The notes: a model not told the origin generated them from the sequence alone. Numbered from the stretch's first letter, positions 8,905 to 18,070 are shown. The stretch is 64,000 nucleotides of DNA from Planctomycetota bacterium (GCA_026386795.1 JAPLMU010000138.1:18575-82574); one strand, 5' to 3'. Translations and numbers: made by a program.

Positions 8905-10223
8905 AGGTTCACCTCAACGCGCCGCGCGAAACTTGGCAACGCGTCGAGCCAGGATGAGGCGTGCGTTGCAAGAATCACTGTCCCGCGCCGCGAGAGGACC
9001 GACTCAACGGTACGAACCAACGCCTCGCGCCCGCCCGCGTCGAGCCCAGCATCTGGTTCATCAAGCACTAACACGAACGGTGTGTGAATGACTGCGCACG
9101 CGAGCGCCGTTCGACGGCGCAATCCGCCCGACAATCGGTCAACGCGGCGCGCGGCATGGTCTTCAAGTCCAAATTCGCGCATGCAGCGCGCGACTGCGGC
9201 GGATCGTTCCGCGGCGGGAACTTGCGCCAAACGCGCGGACGTTTCTAGATTTGCCACGACGTTCAGTGCTGAAAATAGCCCACCTTCCTGAGGGTGAAAG
9301 CCCGGCAGCAACGCGGTCTGATCAATCCAAGCGCGCCCTGCTGACGGCTTCAATGCCCCCACCATGCATGCCAGGAGCGTGCTCTTTCCTGACCCGTTCG
9401 CTCCGGTGACGTGAACGAGTTCACCGGAACGCGCCACGAAACTCACGTCGGAAAGGACGCGCCGCGTGCCGTACGAAAAACGGATGGCCTCGGCGCGGGC
9501 AAGCGGACGCCCCACCGGTATCGGCTGCAACGGACCAGGTACACCGGTCAGCACGAACCGCGCGCCACGCACGCGACGCACTCGAATGTCTAACAGCCCT
9601 GCGGCTTCCGCCACGGCGCGCGCCTCGGGCATGGTAAAGCTGCGGCGCACACTGACGACGGCGTCATGGTGCAACTCACGACTTGCTGCCAAGGTAGAAA
9701 GTTGTGCGCCCCAGATGCCAAGCGAATCGCGGATCAAATCGTTCCACACAACCAGTTCACGCGCCACCGCAGACATCGCGCGCAGGCCAGCGACCGCAGA
9801 CTCATCATCAAGATGATGCATGACCAGCGAAGCGTGCGCCACATCAAAGCTCCGCGCACCAAGAATGCTCTCCGCTGCAAGCATGTCAACAACGCGGAAC
9901 TCAGTTCCTGCTTGAGCAAGCGAACCCGTCGCGGACCCAGCCGCGGCTCGCGCCCGCCCCATGTCGATGGCATCCTCGCTCCGGTCAGTGCAAAGAACGG
10001 AGCAGTCCCAACCGCGCGTCTGCGCCAACCGCAAGAATCTCTCAGGAATATCAGCTCCGCCGCACCCAAAGTCAACAAGCGACAACGGACGCGTAGATGC
10101 CCCAGGCACCCGATCCGCAATCGCGTTCACGATCGCATCGGCCGCGCCAGTCGCGCGGTTCAGGCGCCGAAGAAATCGATACTCATCAGTGAGAACCGAA
10201 CGGCTCGGAGAAGCATCGTCCAT
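8901..10223 (-). CDS. Fusion: class I SAM methyltransferase + ABC transporter ATP-binding domain
   Basis: LVDFGCGGADIPERFL methyltransferase motif; GANGSGKSTLLACMVG Walker A, LSGGLRRRTALACAV signature, VLVLDEPDAGLD Walker B; start MDDASPSRS. Confidence 0.87.
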   Translation of the reverse strand: MDDASPSRSVLTDEYRFLRRLNRATGAADAIVNAIADRVPGASTRPLSLVDFGCGGADIPERFLRLAQTRGWDCSVLCTDRSEDAIDMGRARAAAGSATGSLAQAGTEFRVVDMLAAESILGARSFDVAHASLVMHHLDDESAVAGLRAMSAVARELVVWNDLIRDSLGIWGAQLSTLAASRELHHDAVVSVRRSFTMPEARAVAEAAGLLDIRVRRVRGARFVLTGVPGPLQPIPVGRPLARAEAIRFSYGTRRVLSDVSFVARSGELVHVTGANGSGKSTLLACMVGALKPSAGRAWIDQTALLPGFHPQEGGLFSALNVVANLETSARLAQVPAAERSAAVARCMREFGLEDHAARRVDRLSGGLRRRTALACAVIHTPFVLVLDEPDAGLDAGGREALVRTVESVLSRRGTVILATHASSWLDALPSFARRVEVNL

Positions 10224-10349
10224 GCTCTCCCGCTCTTTCGATCGATGGCGCAGTTCTGGGAATTCCACAGCCGTTGCACCATACCGGAACTCGGGAGAAT
10301 GCAGCAAAGCACTCCTCCGATTCCGATGGCAATCCTTATCATGTCCCCC

Positions 10350-10760
10350 ATGAAGCACACAGGCTCAATCGCGTCCGCACTGATTGCCGTCATCATCCTC
10401 GCTGGCTGTGCAACCTCCGACTACGGGCGGATCACTGACAAGATCGCAGCCTATGAAGTGCAAGCAGTCACAGCGCGCGACAACCTGAAGACCGCCAATT
10501 CACAGTCCAAGATCACCCTCTATCGCACGCTCATCAACCTCAACAACAAGCAACTTGAGATTGCACGTCGCATCAATCCAGAATCGAATCCGGCTTTCAA
10601 GAGTGGCTCAATCACGCTCGAGCAATCCAAGAAGGACAAGGCAGAGCGCATCGCCAAGCTTGAGAAGCAACTGGAACAGACCATGAAGGAGCGCGACGGA
10701 CTCTCGATTGTGATCGAAACTCCTGCTGCTGCTCCTGCCCCTGCCCCTGCACCGAAGTAA
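10350..10760 (+). CDS. Small coiled-coil lipoprotein
   Basis: MKHTGSIASALIAVIILAGCATSDYG lipobox; coiled-coil KLEKQLEQTMKERD; Ala-Pro C-terminus. Confidence 0.65.
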   Translation: MKHTGSIASALIAVIILAGCATSDYGRITDKIAAYEVQAVTARDNLKTANSQSKITLYRTLINLNNKQLEIARRINPESNPAFKSGSITLEQSKKDKAERIAKLEKQLEQTMKERDGLSIVIETPAAAPAPAPAPK

Positions 10761-10779
10761 CCGCGACGCTCTATCGCAC

Positions 10780-12177
10780 TCAGGCCGGACTGAGCCCAAG
10801 ACCCGAGCGCACCATGTTTCCCGCCACTGACCGCATCGCCCCATAGAAACGCCCGGCACCCAAAGCGCGGCATGTTGCTGCAGTTGCCGTGGCAATTGCT
10901 TCAACATCTGCTTCGTTCACCACCAGCGGCGGCATAAATTTCAGCAGTGGGCGACGCGCGCCGGTTGTTTGCGCCAAGATCGAATGCGCCTCGAGCAGCT
11001 CCATGATGGCCGCTTGGCCAATCATCGGTTCCGTAAATCGGCCGAGAAGCGGCACGTTCGCAAAGCTAGGAATTCTGGCTGTATCAAGGTCAATACCAAT
11101 CATGAGCCCTTTGCCGCGGATCTCACGAACGCTGCCAATCCCCGCACACTCTGCTCGCAGCCTGCGCATCAGCAGTTCACCCAATTCCGCAGCACGAGCC
11201 GCCAACTTGTCCTCGACGATGACCTCAAGCGTGGCGATCAACGCAACCATCGCCAGTGGTCCTTCATGGAAAGTGGAGCTATGAACGACCGATCGGTCCA
11301 TTGAACTGAATGTGGAATCCCACACATCGCTCCGCACCAAGACGGCACCAACCGGCACGAATCCGCCAGAGAGTGCTTTCGCCATCACCACAATTTCGGG
11401 CTCGACGCCATCGTGATGCACCGCAAGAAATGCGCCGGTTCGGCCCGCGCCGGTTTGAATTTCATCAGCAATCAGCAGTGTGCCATAGCGCTTGCACAGA
11501 GCATGAGCCTCGCGCAGCACGCCCGGCGCAAGCGAACGAAGCGTCTTTCCTTGAACAGGCTCAACAACTACGGCTGCGACCGTCCGTGAACTGAGCGCGC
11601 GTTCGAGCGCTTCAAGATCACCAAACTCAATGATCGCAGCGCCCGGCAGAAGCGGACCAAATCCGCGCCGTAAATCTTCATTGCCATTAATGGAAAGTGC
11701 GCCGCAGGTCAGACCGTGAAATGAGTCCGACCACGCAAGCAAGCCCGGTCGCCCAGTGTGCTGGCGCGCAAATTTGATGGCCGCCTCCACCGCTTCGGTT
11801 CCTGAGTTCGTGAAGAACACGCGATCAACGCCCCCACCACACTGCAACTTAAGCCGACGAGCAGCCTCAGCAGCCAACGGGTTCAACTCCCAACGCACCC
11901 ACGCTGGCGGGGCGAGCGTGAGGCATTGCGAAATGGCGTCCACAACAACCGGATGTGCGCGACCAAGCGCCAGCGCCCCGTATCCGGCCAAGCAATCAAG
12001 GATTCGATTTCCCTGCGCATCCCACAGGTACTGGCCTTCGCCACGAACATAACTGCGATCGACGCCAATCAATTCCACGAGCTTTGCGAACGCCGGATTC
12101 ATGTGACCAAAGTGCGACTCGCGCGCGTTTTCTCGGGCGCTGGCAATCAGTGCTGCAACATCAATCCGTTCCGCCAT
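10780..12177 (-). CDS. Class III PLP-dependent aminotransferase
   Basis: FFTNSGTEAVEAAIKFARQHTGR, LIADEIQTGAGRTG, VMAKALSGGFVPVGAVL. Confidence 0.88.
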   Translation of the reverse strand: MAERIDVAALIASARENARESHFGHMNPAFAKLVELIGVDRSYVRGEGQYLWDAQGNRILDCLAGYGALALGRAHPVVVDAISQCLTLAPPAWVRWELNPLAAEAARRLKLQCGGGVDRVFFTNSGTEAVEAAIKFARQHTGRPGLLAWSDSFHGLTCGALSINGNEDLRRGFGPLLPGAAIIEFGDLEALERALSSRTVAAVVVEPVQGKTLRSLAPGVLREAHALCKRYGTLLIADEIQTGAGRTGAFLAVHHDGVEPEIVVMAKALSGGFVPVGAVLVRSDVWDSTFSSMDRSVVHSSTFHEGPLAMVALIATLEVIVEDKLAARAAELGELLMRRLRAECAGIGSVREIRGKGLMIGIDLDTARIPSFANVPLLGRFTEPMIGQAAIMELLEAHSILAQTTGARRPLLKFMPPLVVNEADVEAIATATAATCRALGAGRFYGAMRSVAGNMVRSGLGLSPA

Positions 12178-12204
12178 TGTCCTGCAGACTAACCTACGCC
12201 ACAG

Positions 12205-13266
12205 ATGCCTTCATTTGTCGGAATCATTCCCCTCTACAACCACGCGTTGACGGTTCCGGATGTTCTTGCTGGCCTCCACGCCAAGGGCCTGTACGCGATT
12301 GTTGTTGACGATGGCAGCACTGATGGCGGCGCGGAAATTGCCGAGTACTGGCTCCGCGCGCACCGCGCGTCCGGCGAAGTGATTCGTGGACCGAAGAACC
12401 AGGGCAAAGCCGCTGCCCTGCTCGCCGGTTTCGACGCCGCCACCAAGCGCGGAGCAACACACGCGTTGACGATCGATGCCGATGGGCAACATGACTGCGC
12501 GCGCATCGCTGACTTTCTGAACGCGCTTCCCGCAGTACGTCCAGAACGAACACTCGTCCTGGGTGATCGCCGCGCGCTGCCGAGCACCTATCCGACCGCG
12601 CGCCTCTTCGGGCGATTTCTAAGTGGACTTGCCGTACGCGCCGCGTGCGGAGCCATCGTTGGCGATGCGGCGTGCGGCATGCGGCTCTATCCACTTGCAA
12701 TGACCCGCGCGCTGCATTGCCGAAGCGGCCGCTATGCATGGGAAGAAGAAGCGATCATCCGGCTCGTATGGTCCGGAGCGCAACTGCAGCAAGTGGAGAT
12801 ACCAGTCATCTACCGCAATGCGGCGATTGCTCCAAGCCATTATCAATTTAAGCGCGACTGGCTCGAAGGCACGCTCGTTCTTGTGTACAGCATTCTGCTG
12901 CGCGCATTCAGCAGCGGACGACACTGGACACACGACGGATCCACGCGCATCGATCTGCTTTGGCCGCTCGGCAAACGCGAACGCATATCGCGGTGCCTGG
13001 TGAGCATGCTGGCCGCGTTCACGGTTGCCGTCACGGGCATCACCGCAGGTGCACTTACTGCGATGAACACTTCACTGCCGGTCGCTGCAACCGTTGCTGG
13101 CATCATCATGTGGATCGCGCTTCGAACCAACGCACCGTTGCTCCTCGTTGCAATCGGATGGATTGCGGGCTACTTTGCTCCCGTAGCAACTCTCCTCGCT
13201 GCGCCCATCATTGGTGCATTGTGGAGCTTTACAACCATGCGCAGGCTGCGCGGCGCACCCGTCTAG
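12205..13266 (+). CDS. Glycosyltransferase family 2 with C-terminal TM segments
   Basis: MPSFVGIIPLYNHALTVPDVL...AIVVDDGSTDGG...ALTIDADGQHD. Confidence 0.85.
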   Translation: MPSFVGIIPLYNHALTVPDVLAGLHAKGLYAIVVDDGSTDGGAEIAEYWLRAHRASGEVIRGPKNQGKAAALLAGFDAATKRGATHALTIDADGQHDCARIADFLNALPAVRPERTLVLGDRRALPSTYPTARLFGRFLSGLAVRAACGAIVGDAACGMRLYPLAMTRALHCRSGRYAWEEEAIIRLVWSGAQLQQVEIPVIYRNAAIAPSHYQFKRDWLEGTLVLVYSILLRAFSSGRHWTHDGSTRIDLLWPLGKRERISRCLVSMLAAFTVAVTGITAGALTAMNTSLPVAATVAGIIMWIALRTNAPLLLVAIGWIAGYFAPVATLLAAPIIGALWSFTTMRRLRGAPV

Positions 13267-13982
13267 CCGCCCCGCAACGCCTCAATTTCACCGCGCATTC
13301 GACTTAAGAAATCACTATTCGATTCATTCGCCTCGATCCGCATCGGCGTTCCTGCATTCACATGAACTGCGCCGGCATTGATGAACTTCCCGCCCACCGG
13401 CAGCAGTCGATCGCTGCCTTCAATCCAAATCGGCAGAACACGCGCATGAGTTGCCCGCGCGATGTGCGCCACTCCCATGCGAAAGCGCCCCATCGACGCG
13501 CTCCGCGCCCGTGTTCCTTCTGGAAACAAAATCACATTCCAACCAGACTGCAGCAGCCCCGTGATTCGCTCAACGCCATCACCCATGTCATCACCGCGAC
13601 CAATGAGACAGACGCGGTACGTCCGTACGACATACGAACACAGCGCAGTCCGAAACAATCGCTTTAAGCCCCGATCAGAAGCTGACGGCGAAAAGAAATC
13701 CCGCGCACCAACCGTCGCCGTCCGTGCACGCATTGCAGCAGGAAGCGCGTGGCGAATAGCGGCGGTATCAAGCAAACTTCGATGGTTGGCAGCAAGGATC
13801 ATCGGTCCCTCCGCAAACTTGGCGCTGTCAAGGCCAGCGGAACTGAACTGCACGCGACAGGCGTGCTCAATGAAATCACTGCTGCGATCGCCGATCCATG
13901 CAAACGCGCTCGCCGTTGGTCCGGTCAATGCGCGCACTGACTCAGGCATACCAGCGGATTTCTCTTTGCTAGCGCTCCCCAT
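13263..13982 (-). CDS. 1-acyl-sn-glycerol-3-phosphate acyltransferase (PlsC-like)
   Basis: LAANHRSLLDTA (NHxxxxD), ILFPEGTRARSASMGRF. Confidence 0.85.
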   Translation of the reverse strand: MGSASKEKSAGMPESVRALTGPTASAFAWIGDRSSDFIEHACRVQFSSAGLDSAKFAEGPMILAANHRSLLDTAAIRHALPAAMRARTATVGARDFFSPSASDRGLKRLFRTALCSYVVRTYRVCLIGRGDDMGDGVERITGLLQSGWNVILFPEGTRARSASMGRFRMGVAHIARATHARVLPIWIEGSDRLLPVGGKFINAGAVHVNAGTPMRIEANESNSDFLSRMRGEIEALRGG

Positions 13983-13984
13983 CT

Positions 13985-14500
13985 TCAGCGCGCCTTTCCG
14001 ATCAAGTGAATTTCAATTTGATTGTCACCAGCAGTCGGGACGATCGCACACGCGTTCCATGATGGCGGCAGTAGCGGCGCAGGCTTGCCGCTGAATCCCC
14101 ACGGTTCGCTGGGTATTCCCAGTGGACCGCGATTGAGTTCTTCATTTGAATCAATGTCCTGAAAGACCGAGACCACCACCGGGCGCCCCGAACGCGCGTG
14201 CAATTCAAACTCGGCGCGCTCCTTTGCCGCAGGGACGCTGAACCCCTCGGCAATTCCACCGCGCGTCAAGAAAGTGGCCCGATCTGCGTAGAGCGCACAG
14301 CGCACCATCCCGCGCCCAAGCGTTATGCCGAGCACCGTCACATGAAGCGTGGCGGGCGCGCCATCAGCAAGCACAGGCGCGCCGTCCGCAAGCACAGGCT
14401 CTGCCGATTGGCAGCCAACCTGCATCACGGCCGCCATCATCAACGCTACCGCGGGCGTGCACATCAACACACGACCACCGCGATACATTGCCGCGATCAC
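13985..14500 (-). CDS. DUF2141-like secreted protein
   Basis: MVRCALYADRATFL...VVVSVFQDIDSNEELNRGPLGIPSEPWGFS pattern. Confidence 0.7.
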   Translation of the reverse strand: MIAAMYRGGRVLMCTPAVALMMAAVMQVGCQSAEPVLADGAPVLADGAPATLHVTVLGITLGRGMVRCALYADRATFLTRGGIAEGFSVPAAKERAEFELHARSGRPVVVSVFQDIDSNEELNRGPLGIPSEPWGFSGKPAPLLPPSWNACAIVPTAGDNQIEIHLIGKAR

Positions 14501-15633
14501 GCTGCGCTCTTCTCGCCAACATCTTTCGCTATCCCAAGTTGCACCAAGCGCTCAATGGGACGATGGGGCTTCTTCGATTCCTCAACCAGTCGCTCTGCAG
14601 CGGCTTGGTTTGGGTAGAGCGGAGCAACCAGCGCCTTCACGTTCGCCCAGATGCCTGTGACACCTGAGAATGTGTAATCAACAGCTGTTGGCTCGTAGCC
14701 ACAATGCACCATGCAGTTCTGGCACTTCGGATTACCGCTCTTGACGCCGTAGCGTTCCCAAGCGGTGTCTTCCATGAGTTCCTTGAAGGTGTCGTAGTAC
14801 CCCTCCTGAAGGAGGTAGCACGGCTTCTGCCATCCAAAGATGTTGAAAGCAGGGCTGCCCCACGGAGTGCACTCAAAGTCGCGCTTACCCATGAGGAACT
14901 CAAGGAAAAGCGGGCTCATGTTGAACTTCCAACTCTTCTTGCGATTGGAGAGAATCATCTCGAAGAGCTCGTTGGTCTTGCGGCGACCCAAGAAACTCTC
15001 CTGATCGGGAGCCTTGTCGTAGGCGTAGCCGGGGCTGACCATCATGCCTTCAACGCCGAGCTCCATCATCTCATCAAAGAAATTGCGTACCGAACCGGGA
15101 TCCGTGGCTTGAAACAGCGTGGTGTTGGTGGTGACGCGGAAACCCATCTTCACTGCGAGGCGAATGCCTTCGAGCGCCTTCTGAAAAGTGCCCTCGCGGC
15201 AGACCGCGAAGTCATGGTGCTCTTCTTGGCCATCCATGTGGACACTGAAACTGAGGTACTTGCTTGGCTTGAAGAAACCGGCTTCGAGCTTCTCCTTTAA
15301 GAGGAGCGCGTTCGTGCAGAGGTAGATGTACTTCTTGCGCGCAACCAAGGCCTCAACAATTTCCTTGATCTCCGGATGCAGCAATGGTTCGCCGCCTGGA
15401 ATGCTCACCATGGGCGCGCCGCACTCGTCGACCGCGCGCATGCATTCTGCAACGCTGAGGTTCTTCTTCAAGATGTGCGGCGGGTACTGAATCTTGCCGC
15501 AGCCAGCGCAGGACAGATTGCAGCGAAAGAGTGGCTCAAGCATGAGCACTAACGGGTAGCGCTTGATTCCGCGGACACGTTGTCCGAGAACGTACGAAGC
15601 AACGGTCCACATCTGGGAAATCGGGACAGCCAT
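14497..15633 (-). CDS. hpnH: HpnH-type radical SAM protein (adenosylhopane synthesis)
   Basis: CNLSCAGCGKIQYP CxxxCxxC; length and full-length pattern (PLVLMLEPLFRCNL..., SVHMDGQEEHHD) typical of HpnH; start MAVPISQMW. Confidence 0.88.
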   Translation of the reverse strand: MAVPISQMWTVASYVLGQRVRGIKRYPLVLMLEPLFRCNLSCAGCGKIQYPPHILKKNLSVAECMRAVDECGAPMVSIPGGEPLLHPEIKEIVEALVARKKYIYLCTNALLLKEKLEAGFFKPSKYLSFSVHMDGQEEHHDFAVCREGTFQKALEGIRLAVKMGFRVTTNTTLFQATDPGSVRNFFDEMMELGVEGMMVSPGYAYDKAPDQESFLGRRKTNELFEMILSNRKKSWKFNMSPLFLEFLMGKRDFECTPWGSPAFNIFGWQKPCYLLQEGYYDTFKELMEDTAWERYGVKSGNPKCQNCMVHCGYEPTAVDYTFSGVTGIWANVKALVAPLYPNQAAAERLVEESKKPHRPIERLVQLGIAKDVGEKSAA

Positions 15634-15948
15634 GGTGGTTCCGGGGCTCCTAAGGGGGCGAAGGAAATCTTCACAAACAGTCCGAACTCGGGCGATCCGA
15701 GTCGGGGGCGAGATCGTAGCACCTTCATGACGACCATCGCTGCACGAGCGATTACCCTTGAGGAACTGATGACCGCGCAGGGAAGCGCCGTCAACGCCCT
15801 CCCCTTCGACACCATGCTGGACGGCCTCGGCGACCTTGCCGGGGTCGTGGCCCGACGAGTCCGCCAATTCACGGAAGGAACCGCGGCGAAGCCCCGTTCC
15901 TGCCGTAGTATGCCGCACCGCGCGACCGCCGGAAGCGCACCTTCCACG

Positions 15949-16578
15949 ATGGCGACCGCCGAGCAAACCGACGAATCCCTCCTGACTGCCTACATCGACG
16001 GCGACCGCCAAGCGTTCGCCGCCCTGTTGGAGCGCTATCGGACGGAACTGCACGGCTTCCTTGCCCGCTTCCTTGGCTCAAGCGCGGCTGCCGACGACGT
16101 CTTTCAGGAGACCTTTCTGCAGGTTCACCTTGCAGCGAGCACCTTCGACAGCACACGCAATTTCAAACCATGGCTCTTCACGATCGCCGCCAACAAGGCG
16201 CGAGACTGGCACCGACGGCAGAAGCGCCGTCGCGCTGCAAGCCTTGACGCCCCAATCGGCGGCGACCCTGATGGAACACGGATGGTGGATCTCATGCAGT
16301 CCAAGGCCGAAGTGCCTTCGGTCTCGCTTGAGGGCGCGGAGACGCGAGATCGCGTCAAAGATGTGGTGGATTCAATGCCTGCCCTTTATCGCGAAGTTCT
16401 CCAGCTCAATTACTTTCAGAAGATGAGCTACCAGCAAATCGCTGAAGTTCTTGGTGTGCCGCTGGGCACTGTAAAAAGTCGTTTGCACGCTGCTGTTGCC
16501 ACTTTCGCAGAGTCATGGAAGACTGCTGATGCGCGTTCCACGCGCACATCAAGCGCGAACAAGGAGTCGAAGGCATGA
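15949..16578 (+). CDS. ECF-type RNA polymerase sigma factor
   Basis: DDVFQETFLQVH (region 2), MPALYREVLQLNYFQKMSYQQIAEVLGVPLGTVKSRLHAA (region 4). Confidence 0.92.
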   Translation: MATAEQTDESLLTAYIDGDRQAFAALLERYRTELHGFLARFLGSSAAADDVFQETFLQVHLAASTFDSTRNFKPWLFTIAANKARDWHRRQKRRRAASLDAPIGGDPDGTRMVDLMQSKAEVPSVSLEGAETRDRVKDVVDSMPALYREVLQLNYFQKMSYQQIAEVLGVPLGTVKSRLHAAVATFAESWKTADARSTRTSSANKESKA

Positions 16579-17681
16579 GTCACCCGCCGAATGAATCGCC
16601 CGGAGGAAACTCCGGGCCGCAACTCTGCGACGCAGACATGCGCGTTCTCGACTTCCTAGCCGAGCACGGCTTTGATGCATCAAAGGTGCCTCTACTTCCT
16701 GTGGACGACCAGGCGCGCGCAATGGCGCTGGTTCGACAAATGCAGGTGCTTGATGCGTACCCCGCTGACGATTCCGATAGTTCCCTCGTGGATGCCACAC
16801 TTGCGCGCATTGACCGCTGGGAAGCGGCGAGCGAAGCTTCGATGCGCATTCAGTCCGGACGACTGCGCAACTTCCGACTGTCCGACTTTGTCAGCGTCGC
16901 CGCCTTGCTACTGGTGGGCGTTGGCGTCCTCTTGCCAATCGCTGCACGGATTCGTGCACAGAGCCTTTCGACCGTCTGCGCGAACAACATGCGCTCGCTG
17001 TACGGAGGACTCGACAACTACGCGCGCGACCACGGCGGACTGCTACCGGCCGTTGCGTCGTTCGGAAACATTGGCTCGCTCTTCTCAACATCACCAGAGT
17101 CACAGCCAAGCACACGTTCTTCGCAGGGACTGCCGAACAACAACGGCACCCCGGTCTACCTGCAGGACACGCCAATGGTGCCGACGCAGTTGATCTTCCA
17201 GGTCCCTGGTGGGGTTGTGGTCATCCGACAAGGCTCGCGTGATTGGTCGGGCTCGAACCACAGCGCACACCTGACACAACTCGTGGCACTCGGCTACACC
17301 GATATTCATTCATTGCAGTGCCCGGCCTGCGCCGCTGGCATGCCCTGCTTCGCATATCGGGTTCCTGCGCGTGGGCAGCGATTTGTGCTCGACACGCCGG
17401 GGCGCACGGTTGTGGTGGCTGATTCCAATCCAATGATTGAAGCGCGTCGTTTGGGATCAATGCCCGAGTCGCGAGTGCTCAATTCGAGTAATCACCGTGG
17501 TTCAGGTCAGAATCTGTTGTTCAGCGATGGTGCGATCGAGTGGAAAACTTCGCCAATCCTGACCACGTCACCAGCCACCGCGATGGACAACATTTGGCTT
17601 CCACGCGACGAGCGCGGGCGCGAAATGCTGGACATGCGGTCATGGCCGAGCGTTGCCGCTGACAACTTTGTGTCTCAGTGA
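16575..17681 (+). CDS. Membrane protein with anti-sigma-like N-terminus and pseudopilin/DUF1559-like C-terminus
   Basis: 4-bp overlap with ECF gene; single TM; TVCANNMRSLYGGLDNYARDHGGLLPAV and NHRGSGQNLLFSDGAIEW resemble H-X9-DG proteins. Confidence 0.65.
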   Translation: MSHPPNESPGGNSGPQLCDADMRVLDFLAEHGFDASKVPLLPVDDQARAMALVRQMQVLDAYPADDSDSSLVDATLARIDRWEAASEASMRIQSGRLRNFRLSDFVSVAALLLVGVGVLLPIAARIRAQSLSTVCANNMRSLYGGLDNYARDHGGLLPAVASFGNIGSLFSTSPESQPSTRSSQGLPNNNGTPVYLQDTPMVPTQLIFQVPGGVVVIRQGSRDWSGSNHSAHLTQLVALGYTDIHSLQCPACAAGMPCFAYRVPARGQRFVLDTPGRTVVVADSNPMIEARRLGSMPESRVLNSSNHRGSGQNLLFSDGAIEWKTSPILTTSPATAMDNIWLPRDERGREMLDMRSWPSVAADNFVSQ

Positions 17682-17711
17682 CCAAATAACGATAATTCTG
17701 CGCCAAAGGCA

Positions 17712-17740
17712 TTGTCGGCAAGCGCCGATTCCGCTATCTT
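17712..17740 (+). promoter_or_regulatory. Candidate sigma70 promoter upstream of rpmI
   Basis: ttgtcg -35 (4/6), 17-bp spacer, tatctt -10 (4/6). Confidence 0.3.
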
Positions 17741-17791
17741 TGCCGATCCCCCGCCGCGCCTTCAGCCGGCACTCACTGAGGAACGATCACC

Positions 17792-18070
17792 ATGCCGAAG
17801 CAAAAGTCCCATCGCGGTCTGCTCAAGCGCATCAAGCTCACCAAAACGGGCAAGGTGCGATTCAAGGCCCCAAATAGCCGCCATTTGAAGAGCAATAAGA
17901 CCGGTACAGAACTTCGGTCCTACCGCAAGTCGCGCTACGCGCGCAGCGGTGACCTGCGCTTCTTGAAGAAGCTCCTCGGTCGCGGACTCCGCTCCGAAGA
18001 GCGTTCGGTTGCAGACGAGAAGATCCGCGATGCCGCAACGGCAGCAGCTTCGACTCCGGCTGCAAAGTAA
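17792..18070 (+). CDS. rpmI: 50S ribosomal protein L35 with C-terminal extension
   Basis: MPKQKSHRGLLKRIKLTKTGKVRFKAPNSRHLKSNKT...LRSYRKSRYARSGD. Confidence 0.88.
   Translation: MPKQKSHRGLLKRIKLTKTGKVRFKAPNSRHLKSNKTGTELRSYRKSRYARSGDLRFLKKLLGRGLRSEERSVADEKIRDAATAAASTPAAK

Noticed and set aside
9666-10349. Long N-terminal extension of the lipoprotein ORF
   Set aside because: Overlaps the MT-ABC gene on the other strand; lipobox start at 10350 is far better
10723-10757. Ala-Pro codon run (gctgctgctcctgcccctgcc)
   Set aside because: Low-complexity C-terminal tail of a lipoprotein, common and not CRISPR-like
14356-14397. Imperfect 21-bp duplication encoding VLADGAPVLADGAP
   Set aside because: Short linker slippage in the DUF2141-like protein; not considered functionally notable
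15634-16053. 140-aa N-terminal extension of the hpnH ORF
   Set aside because: Overlaps the ECF sigma coding region antisense; conserved start MAVPISQMW at 15633
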